Below are positions 32,377 through 42,137 of a stretch of DNA of 64,000 bases, piece by piece. Every line of letters starts with the position of its first letter. Position 1 is the first letter of the stretch. This stretch comes from Litorivivens sp041624475. GTDB lineage: Bacteria > Pseudomonadota > Gammaproteobacteria > Pseudomonadales > Spongiibacteraceae. The position numbers and the translations under genes were made by a program. The DNA lies in assembly GCF_041624475.1 (NCBI RefSeq), contig NZ_JBFJUX010000003.1, positions 124,001 to 188,000 of the forward strand, read 5' to 3'. The notes beneath the pieces were generated by a model. It was not told the DNA's origin. It saw only the letters and a program-made list of their open reading frames with translations, and did no database searches.

Positions 32377-33123
32377 ATGGGCAGTCAGAACCGGGACAAG
32401 AAATACAAACGCATATTGTTGAAATTGAGCGGCGAAGCGCTGATGGGCGAGCTGGGCTACGGGATAGACCCGAAGGTGCTGGATCGCATGGCGCTGGAAA
32501 TCGGTCAACTGGTGGGTATCGGTGTTCAGGTTGGTCTGGTCGTTGGCGGTGGCAATCTGTTTCGCGGCGCGGCCCTCAACGCCGCCGGGCTGGACCGGGT
32601 GACAGGCGACCATATGGGTATGCTGGCCACGGTGATGAATGGTCTGGCGCTTCGCGACGCGCTGGAGCGTAGCAATATCAAATCCCGAGTGATGTCGGCC
32701 ATTCCCATGAGCGGCGTGGTGGATCACTACGACCGCCGCAAGGCTATCCGTTCCCTGGAGCGTGGTGAAGTCGTAATATTCTCGGCGGGCACCGGCAATC
32801 CCTTCTTTACGACCGACTCCGCAGCCTGTCTGCGCGGTATTGAGATGGAAGCTAACCTTGTCCTTAAGGCGACGAAAGTAGATGGCGTGTACAGCGCTGA
32901 CCCGATGAAGGATCCCGGCGCAGTGAGATATGACCATCTCACCTACGACGAGGTGCTGGACAAGAAACTGGAAGTAATGGATTTGACCGCCATATGCCTG
33001 TGCCGAGACCACAGTATGCCGCTGCGGGTGTTCGCGATGGAGCAGAAAGGTGCCCTGCTGAGTATTGTGGTGGGTGGCAAAGAAGGTACGCTGGTAAGCG
33101 AATCACAGGAGACAAGTGAGTGA
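32377..33123 (+). CDS. pyrH: UMP kinase
   Basis: A 248-residue hexameric amino-acid-kinase-family enzyme that phosphorylates UMP to UDP. RILLKLSGEALMG binds phosphate; VGGGNLFRGA, DHMGMLATVMNGLA and GTGNPFFTTDSAA are typical. ATG at 32377 follows AGGG; a TTG six bases upstream is possible. The stop overlaps the frr start (GTGA). A TACAAT at 32341-32346 is a possible -10. Confidence 0.97.
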   Translation: MGSQNRDKKYKRILLKLSGEALMGELGYGIDPKVLDRMALEIGQLVGIGVQVGLVVGGGNLFRGAALNAAGLDRVTGDHMGMLATVMNGLALRDALERSNIKSRVMSAIPMSGVVDHYDRRKAIRSLERGEVVIFSAGTGNPFFTTDSAACLRGIEMEANLVLKATKVDGVYSADPMKDPGAVRYDHLTYDEVLDKKLEVMDLTAICLCRDHSMPLRVFAMEQKGALLSIVVGGKEGTLVSESQETSE

Positions 33124-33677
33124 TTGAAGACATAAAAAAAGACGCCGCTGAGCGCATGGGCAAGTCTGTCGACGTATTGGGGCAGAATTTCAACAAGATT
33201 CGCACCGGCCGGGCCCACCCCAGCCTGCTGGATTCCATCAAAGTGGATTACTACGGCTCGGACACGCCGCTGAGCCAGGTAGCCAATATCAATGTGGAAG
33301 ACGCCCGCACTCTGTCGGTGATCCCCTGGGAAAAAAGCATGGTGCCCGCCATTGAAAAGGCCATCATGAAGTCGGATCTGGGCCTCAACCCAAGCACGGC
33401 CGGTGCCAATATCCGCATTCCGATGCCGATGCTGACCGAGGAAACCCGCAAGGGCTATATCAAACAGGCCCGCAATGAAGCGGAAAACGCGCGCGTTTCT
33501 GTTCGTAATATTCGCCGCGACGCCCTGGGCGATTTCAAGGACCTGTTAAAAGAAAAAGAAATCAGCGAAGACGAGGAGCGCCGTGCAGCGGATGATATCC
33601 AGAAGCTGACGGACAAATACATCGCTGAAATTGATCGTGAGCTGGCTGAAAAAGAAAAAGACCTGATGGAAATCTGA
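33120..33677 (+). CDS. frr: Ribosome recycling factor
   Basis: A 185-residue protein that, with EF-G, splits post-termination ribosomes. The three-helix bundle segments (NFNKIRTGRAHPSLLDSIKV; GLNPSTAGANIRIPMPMLTE; RNEAENARVSVRNIRRDA) are complete. It begins with GTG in a four-base overlap with pyrH, indicating translational coupling. Confidence 0.98.
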   Translation: MIEDIKKDAAERMGKSVDVLGQNFNKIRTGRAHPSLLDSIKVDYYGSDTPLSQVANINVEDARTLSVIPWEKSMVPAIEKAIMKSDLGLNPSTAGANIRIPMPMLTEETRKGYIKQARNEAENARVSVRNIRRDALGDFKDLLKEKEISEDEERRAADDIQKLTDKYIAEIDRELAEKEKDLMEI

Positions 33678-33685
33678 GCCGGCTC

Positions 33686-34468
33686 ATGAGTTTTGATGCC
33701 AGCCCTGATACCTCTCAACCTGAGGTCTCCAAGCTAGTACCGCGCCACGTTGCCATCATAATGGATGGCAACAATCGCTGGGCCAAACTGCACAACCTGA
33801 AGGACTACGCCGGCCACCGGGCTGGCGTAGAGACCATTCGCGGTGTGCTGGACGAGTTCCAGAAAGCCGGGGTCGAGATTGTTACGCTGTTTGCCTTCAG
33901 CAGTGAAAACTGGAAACGGCCCTCATCGGAAGTGAGTGCGCTGATGAAGCTGTTTTCCAACTACCTGGACAGTGAAATCCGCAAACTCAACCAGGACGGT
34001 GTGCGCCTGCGCTTTATCGGTCGCCGGGACCGGCTGTCGAACACCTTGCTGAAGAAGATGGACTACGCCGAGCAGGCGACCCGAGCCAACAAGCGCACCA
34101 GTTTGAATATCGCGCTGGATTACGGTGGTCAGTGGGATATTACTCAGGCTGCCCGTCAGCTTGCCGAAGAAGTAGCGCGCGGTGAGCGCACGCCGGACTC
34201 GGTTACCGAAGAAACCCTGGCGGCGCGCCTGAGTACCGCGCATCTGCCGGATCCCGACCTCTGCATTCGCACGGCCGGCGAGCACCGCCTCAGCAACTTC
34301 CTGTTGTGGCAGCTTGCCTATGCTGAATATTACTTCTGCGATGCGCTCTGGCCGGATTTTGACGCCGAACAGGTGCAGTTGGCGCTGCGCAGTTACGCCG
34401 ATCGCGAGCGGCGATTCGGCGGCCGGCTGGATAATAATCAATCTGATAAGGACCAGGATCGTGCTTAA
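33686..34468 (+). CDS. uppS: Undecaprenyl diphosphate synthase
   Basis: A 260-residue cis-prenyltransferase that makes C55-PP for cell-wall carriers. HVAIIMDGNNRWA holds the catalytic Asp 27, FAFSSENWKRP and the C-terminal DLCIRTAGEHRLSNFLLWQ are signatures. RTAGEHR has His where most members have RTSGE(Q/M)R; this is a conservative variation outside catalysis as far as known. It is followed by cdsA with an eight-base overlap. Confidence 0.97.
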   Translation: MSFDASPDTSQPEVSKLVPRHVAIIMDGNNRWAKLHNLKDYAGHRAGVETIRGVLDEFQKAGVEIVTLFAFSSENWKRPSSEVSALMKLFSNYLDSEIRKLNQDGVRLRFIGRRDRLSNTLLKKMDYAEQATRANKRTSLNIALDYGGQWDITQAARQLAEEVARGERTPDSVTEETLAARLSTAHLPDPDLCIRTAGEHRLSNFLLWQLAYAEYYFCDALWPDFDAEQVQLALRSYADRERRFGGRLDNNQSDKDQDRA

Positions 34469-35297
34469 GCAACGGGTGATAACCGCCGTAGCCATCGTGG
34501 TGCCACTGCTGGCAGCGCTGGTGTGGCTTGAGCCCGCGCCCTTGATGGCCCTTTTTGCACTGGTGGTGGTGGGTGCGGCCTGGGAGTGGTCGGATATGTC
34601 GGGTATTCGCGCGCCTGGGCTGCGAGCCCTGTATTGCCTGATCGTTGCCGCCGGCATGAGCGGTTTTGCTTTTCAGGCCAATCTGTTCAATGCGGTGCCC
34701 AATATCGAATTGGTGCGTGACGCTATGCATGTGGCTGTGATTTTCTGGGCGATTGCCCTGTTGTGGGTGATGGGCTATCCGGGCAGCGCAGGCCTTTGGG
34801 GCAGTGCTGTGGTGCGCGCATTGATGGGCCTTGTGGTCTTGCTGCCCACCTGGCTGGCGCTTTACTACCTGCGGGTGCAGGGGCAGGGTGCACTGCTGAT
34901 TCTCTATGTGCTGGTGGTGGTGGTTGCCGCCGATGTAGGCGCCTATTTTGCCGGGCGTGCGTGGGGTCGTGCCAAGCTGGCGGTGAATGTCAGCCCGAAC
35001 AAATCCTGGGCCGGCTTCTGGGGTGGTCTGGCGGCGAGCCAGGCGCTGGCGCTGGTTGCGGGGCTTTTCTGGCCGGGTGGCCTGCCGGTGGAACTTCCGG
35101 TATTTATGGTGCTGTCGGGTGTAGCCTCGCTGGCTTCCGTATTGGGTGATTTGCTGGAAAGCATGGTCAAACGTCATCGCGGTATTAAAGATAGTGGCAA
35201 TCTGTTGCCGGGCCACGGTGGCCTGATGGATCGCCTGGACAGCCTGACAGCGGCGATTCCCGTCTTTACGCTGGGGATGCTGGTTGTTGGCTGGTAA
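34461..35297 (+). CDS. cdsA: Phosphatidate cytidylyltransferase
   Basis: A 278-residue membrane enzyme that makes CDP-diacylglycerol from phosphatidic acid and CTP. Seven to eight membrane segments are visible, with the family signature SMVKRHRGIKDSGNLLPGHG near residue 233 and the following DRLDS. The start is GTG 34461, overlapping the uppS stop by eight bases and preceded by AAGGA; the longer frame into uppS is rejected because it adds a charged, non-family extension. Confidence 0.95.
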   Translation: MLKQRVITAVAIVVPLLAALVWLEPAPLMALFALVVVGAAWEWSDMSGIRAPGLRALYCLIVAAGMSGFAFQANLFNAVPNIELVRDAMHVAVIFWAIALLWVMGYPGSAGLWGSAVVRALMGLVVLLPTWLALYYLRVQGQGALLILYVLVVVVAADVGAYFAGRAWGRAKLAVNVSPNKSWAGFWGGLAASQALALVAGLFWPGGLPVELPVFMVLSGVASLASVLGDLLESMVKRHRGIKDSGNLLPGHGGLMDRLDSLTAAIPVFTLGMLVVGW

Positions 35298-35335
35298 CCC
35301 GTGTATTGCAGAGCAATGAATTGTAGAGCGCTTAT

Positions 35336-36529
35336 ATGGAGTTAGTGACCATACTCGGGTCGACTGGTTCGATCGGCGTCAGCACACTGGATGTGTTGGC
35401 CCGCGAGCCCGACCGTTTTCGGGTATTCGCGCTGACCGCCAATACCGGTGTGGCCGATATGCTGCAACAGGTGATGGCTGTCAGACCTCGCTTTGCGGTG
35501 ATGCGCTGCGAGCAGTCTGCCGAGCAGTTGCGTCAGGCCCTTGCTGATAAGCAGGTCGATGAGACCGAAGTGCTGGCCGGCGAGCGCAGTCTGTGTGAGG
35601 TGGCTGCAGCGCGCGAAGTGGACGTGGTTATGGCCGCGATTGTCGGCGGCGCCGGGCTCGAACCGACGCTGGCGGCGGTGAATGCCGGGAAAAAGGTGCT
35701 GCTGGCGAATAAGGAAGCGCTGGTGATGGCCGGGCAGTTGTTTATGGATGCGGTGGAAGAGGCCAATGCGGTTCTGCTGCCCATCGACAGTGAGCACAAC
35801 GCGATTTTTCAGTGTCTGGATGACGGCAGTCGCCGTGATTTGCCCTCGCAGGGGGTTAAGCGCATTCTGCTGACCGGATCGGGCGGCCCATTCCGGGAAA
35901 CTCCCGCCGAAAAGCTCCTTCATGTGACGCCAGATCAGGCCTGTGCTCACCCCAATTGGTCGATGGGGCGCAAGATATCGGTGGATTCCGCCACGATGAT
36001 GAACAAAGGTCTGGAGTTGATTGAGGCCTGCTGGCTGTTTGATACCCCGGCCGAAAACATTGATGTGGTTGTGCATCCGCAGAGCATTATCCATTCCATG
36101 GTGGAATATATCGACGGCTCGGTGCTGGCCCAGCTCGGGAATCCCGACATGCGCACACCCATCGCCCACGCCTTGGCCTGGCCGGAGCGAATGCCCTCCG
36201 GGGTGGGTAGTCTGGATATCATTGCCCAGGGGCGGCTGGACTTCGAGGCGCCGGACGAGGTTCGCTTCCCTTGCCTGCGCCTGGCCCGCGAGGCGGTCGA
36301 GCGCGGTGGCACCTCGGCGATACTGCTGAATGCGGCCAACGAAGTAGCCGTGGCGGCGTTTCTCGCAGGGGAGCTGGCCTTTCCGGCTATCGCGGAAGTG
36401 ATTGAATCGGTGATGAATTCCGTCGCCGTCGTTGAACCGAACAGCCTCGATGCGGTCAAATTGGCCGATCGGGAAGCACGCGCTGCGGCCGTCGCCGAAG
36501 TAAAGCGCAGACAAGCAGAGAATAAGTAA
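35336..36529 (+). CDS. dxr: 1-Deoxy-D-xylulose 5-phosphate reductoisomerase
   Basis: A 397-residue NADPH-dependent enzyme, the committed step of the MEP isoprenoid pathway. GSTGSIG at 8-14 binds NADPH; LANKEALVMAG, ILLTGSGGPFRE, SVDSATMMNKGLELIEA and HPQSIIHSMVEY form the active site. With ispG at the end of the window it indicates an MEP pathway. The stop overlaps the first base of rseP. Confidence 0.97.
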   Translation: MELVTILGSTGSIGVSTLDVLAREPDRFRVFALTANTGVADMLQQVMAVRPRFAVMRCEQSAEQLRQALADKQVDETEVLAGERSLCEVAAAREVDVVMAAIVGGAGLEPTLAAVNAGKKVLLANKEALVMAGQLFMDAVEEANAVLLPIDSEHNAIFQCLDDGSRRDLPSQGVKRILLTGSGGPFRETPAEKLLHVTPDQACAHPNWSMGRKISVDSATMMNKGLELIEACWLFDTPAENIDVVVHPQSIIHSMVEYIDGSVLAQLGNPDMRTPIAHALAWPERMPSGVGSLDIIAQGRLDFEAPDEVRFPCLRLAREAVERGGTSAILLNAANEVAVAAFLAGELAFPAIAEVIESVMNSVAVVEPNSLDAVKLADREARAAAVAEVKRRQAENK

Positions 36530-37887
36530 TGCTGGATACCCTACAGACAGTGCTCGCTTTCGTTGTCACCCTCAGCATTCTGGTGGCAGTGCATGAATTT
36601 GGCCATTTTTGGGTGGCGCGCCGCTGCGGCGTCAAGGTGCTGCGCTTCTCCATTGGTTTTGGAAAACCCCTGATCAGCTGGCGCGACCGGCACGGTACCG
36701 AATTTGCTGTGGCCGGCATCCCGCTGGGTGGCTATGTAAAAATGCTGGATGAGCGCGAAGGCGACGTGCCGCCCGAAGAGGCGCATCTGGCCTTCAATCG
36801 TCAATCTCCCGGCAAACGCATTGCCATTGCCGCCGCCGGACCGGTCGCCAACTTTGTGCTGGCGGTACTGGTTTACTGGCTTGTGTTTATGGGCGGCACT
36901 CAGGGCGTGGCGCCGCTGGTCGGTGAGGTGGAAGAGGGCTCTCTGGCGCAGCAGGCCGGCCTGGTTGCGGGGCAGGAAATTGTCTCGGTAGATGGCAAGG
37001 CAACGCCGACCTGGGAGCAGCTTAGTATCCGCCTGTTGGAGCGGGTCGGTGAGACGGGCGAATTGTCCATTGCCGCCAAATATCCTGAATCTGACTTGAT
37101 TTACGAATCGACCATTGTTCTCGATGGCTGGATGAAAGGCGTGGCCGAGCCCGATCCTATCGCCGGCTTAGGGTTGGAGCTGTATCGCCCCAGGGTCGAG
37201 CCGGTGATCAGTGAAGTGGTTGCCGACAGTGCGGCCGAGCGCGCCGGTATGCAGGCGGGTGACCGCCTGGTGTCGGCTGACGGCGAGGCGATCGACGATT
37301 GGATGGCCTGGGTGGAGTACGTGAAAGTGCGTGCAGAAACCCCGATCGAGCTTGAATTTGAACGCAATGGTCAGCTGCAGCGTACAACCATTACTCCCGC
37401 AGGTCGCAATACGGAAGGTGATCGGGTGGGCTTTGTCGGCATGGCAGTGGTGCCGCCGCCACCGCTGCCGGAAAAGTGGCTTCGCGAGTATCACTACGGT
37501 CCGGTGGAAGCCTTTATTGCCGCCAGCCACAAAACCGTACATATGAGCGTTTTTACCGTTGAGTCGATCTATAAAATGATTACAGGGCTGCTCTCACCAA
37601 AAAACTTGAGTGGGCCCATAACCATTGCTAAAGTGGCCGGCGCCTCGGCCGAGTACGGCCTGTCGGCCTGGCTCAACCTGCTGGCTTTGCTCAGCATCAG
37701 CCTGGCTGTTCTCAATCTGTTGCCGGTACCTGTCCTCGATGGCGGGCATATCGTCTACGGCCTGATTGAGCTCGTATCCGGGCGCCCGGTTACCGAAAAA
37801 ATACAGATGGTGGCCAATCAGGTGGGCCTTGCAATGGTGGTCTGCCTGATGGTGTTTGCCCTGTATAACGATGTATTGCGCCTGTGA
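36529..37887 (+). CDS. rseP: Site-2 protease RseP
   Basis: A 452-residue intramembrane zinc metalloprotease that cleaves the anti-sigma-E factor RseA. HEFGH at 22-26 is the zinc site in the first membrane helix; two PDZ domains lie at about 115-195 and 205-290 (RVEPVISEVVADSAAERAGM starts the second); the third metal ligand is in NLLPVPVLDGGHI near residue 400. Four membrane segments are visible. It lies directly upstream of bamA, as usual. Confidence 0.97.
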   Translation: MLDTLQTVLAFVVTLSILVAVHEFGHFWVARRCGVKVLRFSIGFGKPLISWRDRHGTEFAVAGIPLGGYVKMLDEREGDVPPEEAHLAFNRQSPGKRIAIAAAGPVANFVLAVLVYWLVFMGGTQGVAPLVGEVEEGSLAQQAGLVAGQEIVSVDGKATPTWEQLSIRLLERVGETGELSIAAKYPESDLIYESTIVLDGWMKGVAEPDPIAGLGLELYRPRVEPVISEVVADSAAERAGMQAGDRLVSADGEAIDDWMAWVEYVKVRAETPIELEFERNGQLQRTTITPAGRNTEGDRVGFVGMAVVPPPPLPEKWLREYHYGPVEAFIAASHKTVHMSVFTVESIYKMITGLLSPKNLSGPITIAKVAGASAEYGLSAWLNLLALLSISLAVLNLLPVPVLDGGHIVYGLIELVSGRPVTEKIQMVANQVGLAMVVCLMVFALYNDVLRL

Positions 37888-37952
37888 GCCCTGGGGCTTT
37901 CAGAATAATGAGTAAGTAGCTGCTGCGGATTTGCGGTAGCCAAGGACTATTG

Positions 37953-40538
37953 GTGTTCTCAAAGATTGTGAAGCATTTTGTATTCTGTGTGCTGCTGGCA
38001 GCAGCGACTTCTGCGTGGGCGGTCGAACGCTTTGTGGTGAGCGATATCCGCGTAGAGGGCTTGCAGCGCATCTCGCCGGATACGGTGTTCGCGGCACTGC
38101 CTCTCAACGTTGGCGATCGGGTCAGTGAAGAGGGTCTGGCACACGCTGCCCGCACGCTGTTTCGCAGCGGCAACTTTGACGATATCAAAATCGGTCGCGA
38201 AGGCGATGTACTGGTTGTGATTGTGGCTGAGCGGCCCTCCATCAGCGAAATCAATATCGACGGCAACAAGGCGATCAAAACAGAAGCTTTGCTCGATGGC
38301 CTGAAAAATGCCGGGCTGGCAGAAGGGCAAGTGTTCAAGCGCTCCACGCTGGAAGGCATGCGCATGGAGCTGACCCGCCAGTACGTTTCCCAGGGGCGTT
38401 ATGACGCCTCTATTGAAACCGATGTTATCGCCCAGCCGCGCAACCGGGTCGCGGTCAGTATTCACGTCAATGAAGGCAGCACGGCGGCCATCAAGCACAT
38501 CAATATTGTGGGGAACCGCGCCTATCCCGATGACACCCTGCTCGACGAATTCGAACTCAAACCCAGTGGCATGTTCAGCTGGATTACCAGCAGCGACAAA
38601 TACGCCCGGGAAAAACTGAAAGGTGATCTGGAAAAGCTCAGCTCCTGGTATCTGGATCGCGGCTATATCAAGTTCAATATTGACTCCACCCAGGTGGCGA
38701 TCAGCCCGGACAAGGCAGAGGTTTATATCACCGCCAATATTTCCGAGGGCGAGGTCTATAAAGTCGGCAAGGTTGAATTGTCCGGTGATGTGGTGCTGCC
38801 GGAAGATCAGTTGACTCCCTTCCTGTTGCCGAAAACGGAAGAAACCTTTTCCCAGGCCAAGCTAACCGCGACCGAAGAATTGCTTACCAAGCGACTGGGC
38901 AACGACGGCTATAACTTCGCTCGGGTATCCGGTATTCCGGAAATCAATGAAGAAGAAAAGGTTGTCGACCTGAAGTTCTTTATCGATCCGGGCAAGCGCA
39001 CCTACGTGCGCCGTGTGGATTTCTCCGGCAATCACCGTACCTCCGACGAAGTGCTGCGCCGTGAAATGCGGCAGATGGAATCGGCACCGGCTTCCCAGTC
39101 CAATATCGAGCTGTCGCGGGTTCGCCTGGAACGACTGGGCTTCTTTAAAGAGGCCAAGGTGGAAACCCGCGAAGTGCCGGGCACCGACGACATGATCGAT
39201 CTGGAATACGTGGTCGAAGAACAGAGCTCCGGCTCGCTGGCTGCCAGTGTCGGCTTCTCCCAGGACAGCGGTCTGATACTGGGCGCCAACATCCAGCAGA
39301 ACAACTTCTTCGGTACCGGCAAGCAGGTGGGCATTGGCCTGTCGCGCTCTGACTTCCTGACCAACGTCAGCTTTAACTACATGGAGCCGTACTACACCGA
39401 GGACGGCGTGAGTCGTGGTTTCAGTGTGTACTACCGCAAAGCCGATCTGGATGAAGTCAACATTGCCAGCTATACCACCAATACGGCGGGTGCGGCATTG
39501 AACTTCAGCTACCCACTGTCTGAAATCCAGCGTCTGGGCTTCAGCCTCGGTTTTGCCAATACCGAAATCGAAGCGGGTATTGGCGCGGTGCAGGAAATCA
39601 AATCCAGCCCTCGTTTCTTCGAAACGGTGAATCAGTTCTATCAGTCAAATTTCGACAGTTCTACGGGTACTTACACCGGCCCCGAAACCTTGCAGCCGCT
39701 CAGCGCCTTGCCTGCCGGTTCCGCGCCTGCGGGTGAGCCCGGCTTTCTGGATTTGTACGGCGATGAGTTCAACAATTACACCGTATCGACCAATTGGCGC
39801 CGGTCCACCTTGAACCGCGGCCTGCTGGCAACCCGCGGCACCTCGCAGACCCTGTCGCTGGAAGTGGCTCTACCGGGTTCGGATACCGAGTACTACAAGG
39901 TCATGTTTAATGGTCAGGCCTATCTGCCGCTGGTCGGTGATTTTGTGATGCGCTTTAAAACCGAGCTGGGTTATGGCGACGGCTATGGTGATCTCGATGA
40001 GCTGCCTTTCTTCGAGAACTTCTACGCCGGCGGTTTTGGCTCGATTCGTGGCTACAAGAGCAACACGCTTGGGCCACACAGTACGCCGGCACAGATTTAC
40101 CGTGTATCTCAGGCGGCCACAGCTGTTGACGGCAGCGGCAACGCAACCGCACTGTCCAATGAACTGGGTTATGTGCTTGACCCGGCAACCGGCCAATTGA
40201 TCACCACCCCCTTTGAACGCGATACCGACCCCTTCGGTGGTAACGTGTTGATTGAAGCCAGCATCGAGTTGCTGGTGCCGCTGCCCTTTGTGAAAGACCA
40301 GCGCTCCGTCCGCTCCGGCTTTTTCTTTGATGCGGGCAATGTATTCAGTTCGAGCTGTCGTTCCACCCAGCTCAACTGTTCGAGTGTGGATTTGTCGAAA
40401 CTGCGTTATTCTGCGGGCTTTGGCCTGACCTGGATTACCGGGATGGGCCCACTGACGTTCAGTCTGGCGCGAGCGCTTAACGACGAAGCCATCGACGAGA
40501 CCGAAGTGTTCCAGTTCTCGCTGGGACGCACCTTCTAA
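37953..40538 (+). CDS. bamA: Outer-membrane protein assembly factor BamA
   Basis: An 861-residue protein. A signal peptide (about residues 1-23, TSAWAVE) is followed by five POTRA domains to about residue 425 and a 16-strand beta-barrel ending in VFQFSLGRTF with C-terminal Phe. The loop-6 signature is FGSIRGYKSNTLGP. It is about 50 residues longer than E. coli BamA (810). Part of the extra length is a Pro/Ser/Thr-rich loop in the barrel (around FDSSTGTYTGPETLQPLSAL). GTG at 37953 is chosen because AAGGA ends six bases before it; TTG at 37950 is an alternative. Confidence 0.96.
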   Translation: MFSKIVKHFVFCVLLAAATSAWAVERFVVSDIRVEGLQRISPDTVFAALPLNVGDRVSEEGLAHAARTLFRSGNFDDIKIGREGDVLVVIVAERPSISEINIDGNKAIKTEALLDGLKNAGLAEGQVFKRSTLEGMRMELTRQYVSQGRYDASIETDVIAQPRNRVAVSIHVNEGSTAAIKHINIVGNRAYPDDTLLDEFELKPSGMFSWITSSDKYAREKLKGDLEKLSSWYLDRGYIKFNIDSTQVAISPDKAEVYITANISEGEVYKVGKVELSGDVVLPEDQLTPFLLPKTEETFSQAKLTATEELLTKRLGNDGYNFARVSGIPEINEEEKVVDLKFFIDPGKRTYVRRVDFSGNHRTSDEVLRREMRQMESAPASQSNIELSRVRLERLGFFKEAKVETREVPGTDDMIDLEYVVEEQSSGSLAASVGFSQDSGLILGANIQQNNFFGTGKQVGIGLSRSDFLTNVSFNYMEPYYTEDGVSRGFSVYYRKADLDEVNIASYTTNTAGAALNFSYPLSEIQRLGFSLGFANTEIEAGIGAVQEIKSSPRFFETVNQFYQSNFDSSTGTYTGPETLQPLSALPAGSAPAGEPGFLDLYGDEFNNYTVSTNWRRSTLNRGLLATRGTSQTLSLEVALPGSDTEYYKVMFNGQAYLPLVGDFVMRFKTELGYGDGYGDLDELPFFENFYAGGFGSIRGYKSNTLGPHSTPAQIYRVSQAATAVDGSGNATALSNELGYVLDPATGQLITTPFERDTDPFGGNVLIEASIELLVPLPFVKDQRSVRSGFFFDAGNVFSSSCRSTQLNCSSVDLSKLRYSAGFGLTWITGMGPLTFSLARALNDEAIDETEVFQFSLGRTF

Positions 40539-40574
40539 GTAGAGTTGTAACCAAATAACATCGGGAGAAGTATT

Positions 40575-41087
40575 GTGTTGAAATTGAAAACTGTCGCCTT
40601 TTCGCTGCTGCTGGCCATGGCTGCCAGCGCTTCACTGGCCGCAGAGAGCATTGTGGTATTGGACGTTCAGGCCGCTATTCTGAACAGCGACAAGGCCCAG
40701 GAACGTCTGAAGGCCATGCGTGAAGAAAAGGAATTCAAGGCCAACCTGAAAGAAGTGGAAAAACTGCAGGAAGAGCACAACAACCTGGTTGCCAAGCTGA
40801 AGAAAGACAGCGCGGTAATGAACCAGGAGCAGCTGCAGGCCCAGACCCAGAAGATCAGCGAAAAGCGCTCTGATATCGAGCACGTTTACCGCAAGCTGAA
40901 AGCGGCCGAGCAGAAGCTGGTGCAGGAAGTGGTTCAGGAACTGGGACCGAAACTGCAGGAAGTGGTCAACAAGATGATCAAGGATGACGACATCGGCATG
41001 ATCCTGGACGCCAAGGCGACCCTGCACGTGACCAACGCCTACAACATTACTGCCAAGGTTACTGACAAGATCAACCAGGCCAAGTAA
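40575..41087 (+). CDS. skp: Periplasmic chaperone Skp (OmpH)
   Basis: A 170-residue protein with a signal peptide (about 1-22, cleaved after SLAA). The mature part contains the long coiled-coil tentacles (EEKEFKANLKEVEKLQEEHN to about residue 125) of Skp, which holds unfolded outer-membrane proteins on the way to BamA. GTG start after GGGAGAAG. Placed between bamA and lpxD, as in most relatives. Confidence 0.94.
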   Translation: MLKLKTVAFSLLLAMAASASLAAESIVVLDVQAAILNSDKAQERLKAMREEKEFKANLKEVEKLQEEHNNLVAKLKKDSAVMNQEQLQAQTQKISEKRSDIEHVYRKLKAAEQKLVQEVVQELGPKLQEVVNKMIKDDDIGMILDAKATLHVTNAYNITAKVTDKINQAK

Positions 41088-41090
41088 TTC

Positions 41091-42131
41091 ATGAGCGCGT
41101 CCTCGACCTTTACCCTGGGTGAACTGGCAGCACAGCTGCAACTGGAGTGTGTCGGGGACGCGAGTCTCGAGATTCGAGGGCTGGCGACGCTGGCCTCGGC
41201 CGGGGAGGGCGATCTCAGCTTTCTGGCCAACCCAAAATACCGCAAACAGTTGTCCGATACCCGTGCTACAGCGGTGATTTTGCATCGCGATATGGCGGAG
41301 CAAACTTCCTTGCCCGCATTGATTTCCGATAACCCCTATCTCGCCTTTGCCCGCGCAAGCGCGCTGTTTGACGATACGCCTCGCCTAGCGGGTGTGCACC
41401 CCAGTGCGGTGGTGGCGGCTTCTGCGAAACTGGCGGAGGGCGTCAGTATCGGTGCCAACGCGGTGGTGGGTGAACATTGCGTCATCGGCGAGGGCACTAC
41501 CCTTCATCCGGGTGTGGTGTTATCGGATTACGTCGAAATCGGCCCGCGCTGTGTGGTGTTCCCCAACGTCAGTATCTACCATCGGGTTATCATTGGCAGC
41601 GATGCGCGTATACATTCCGGCGCTGTCATCGGGGCCGATGGTTTTGGCTTTGCGCCCAATCAAGGGGCCTGGACAAAGATTTTTCAGCTGGGCGGTGTGC
41701 GTATCGGGGACAGGGTGGAAATCGGCGCCGGTACCACCATTGATCGGGGGGCGCTGGACGACACGGTTATCGGTAACGACGTAATTTTCGACAGTCAGGT
41801 GCTGATTGCGCACAACGTGGTGATTGGCGATGGCTGTGCCTTTGCCGGGCGTGCTGCGGTAGCTGGCAGTACAACGATTGGCCGCAACTGCACTGTCGGT
41901 GGTGGCGCCGGAATCGTCGGTCACCTGACGGTAGCGGACAGAGTTCATGTGACGGCCTGTACGTTGGTGACCAAGTCGATTACTGAGCCGGGTGTGTCCT
42001 ATTCATCGGGAACGCCGATGATGCCTACCGGTGACTGGCGTCGCAGCGCAGTACGTTTTGCGCAGCTGGATACGCTGAATAAACGCCTTGGCGAAATAGA
42101 AAAACTGTTTAAAGAAACCTCTGGGAAATAG
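41091..42131 (+). CDS. lpxD: UDP-3-O-(3-hydroxyacyl)glucosamine N-acyltransferase
   Basis: A 346-residue lipid A enzyme adding the second acyl chain. The N-terminal uridine-binding domain (LGELAAQLQLECVGDASLEI) is followed by a left-handed beta-helix of hexapeptide repeats and a C-terminal helix (RFAQLDTLNKRLGEIEKL). The catalytic His lies in LIAHNVVIGDGCAFAGRAA. It starts three bases after skp. Confidence 0.97.
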   Translation: MSASSTFTLGELAAQLQLECVGDASLEIRGLATLASAGEGDLSFLANPKYRKQLSDTRATAVILHRDMAEQTSLPALISDNPYLAFARASALFDDTPRLAGVHPSAVVAASAKLAEGVSIGANAVVGEHCVIGEGTTLHPGVVLSDYVEIGPRCVVFPNVSIYHRVIIGSDARIHSGAVIGADGFGFAPNQGAWTKIFQLGGVRIGDRVEIGAGTTIDRGALDDTVIGNDVIFDSQVLIAHNVVIGDGCAFAGRAAVAGSTTIGRNCTVGGGAGIVGHLTVADRVHVTACTLVTKSITEPGVSYSSGTPMMPTGDWRRSAVRFAQLDTLNKRLGEIEKLFKETSGK

Positions 42132-42137
42132 ACCTCA

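Noticed and set aside
35342..36514. A 390-codon open frame antisense to dxr
   Set aside because: Same reason: dxr is complete and conserved, and the antisense product has no domain features.
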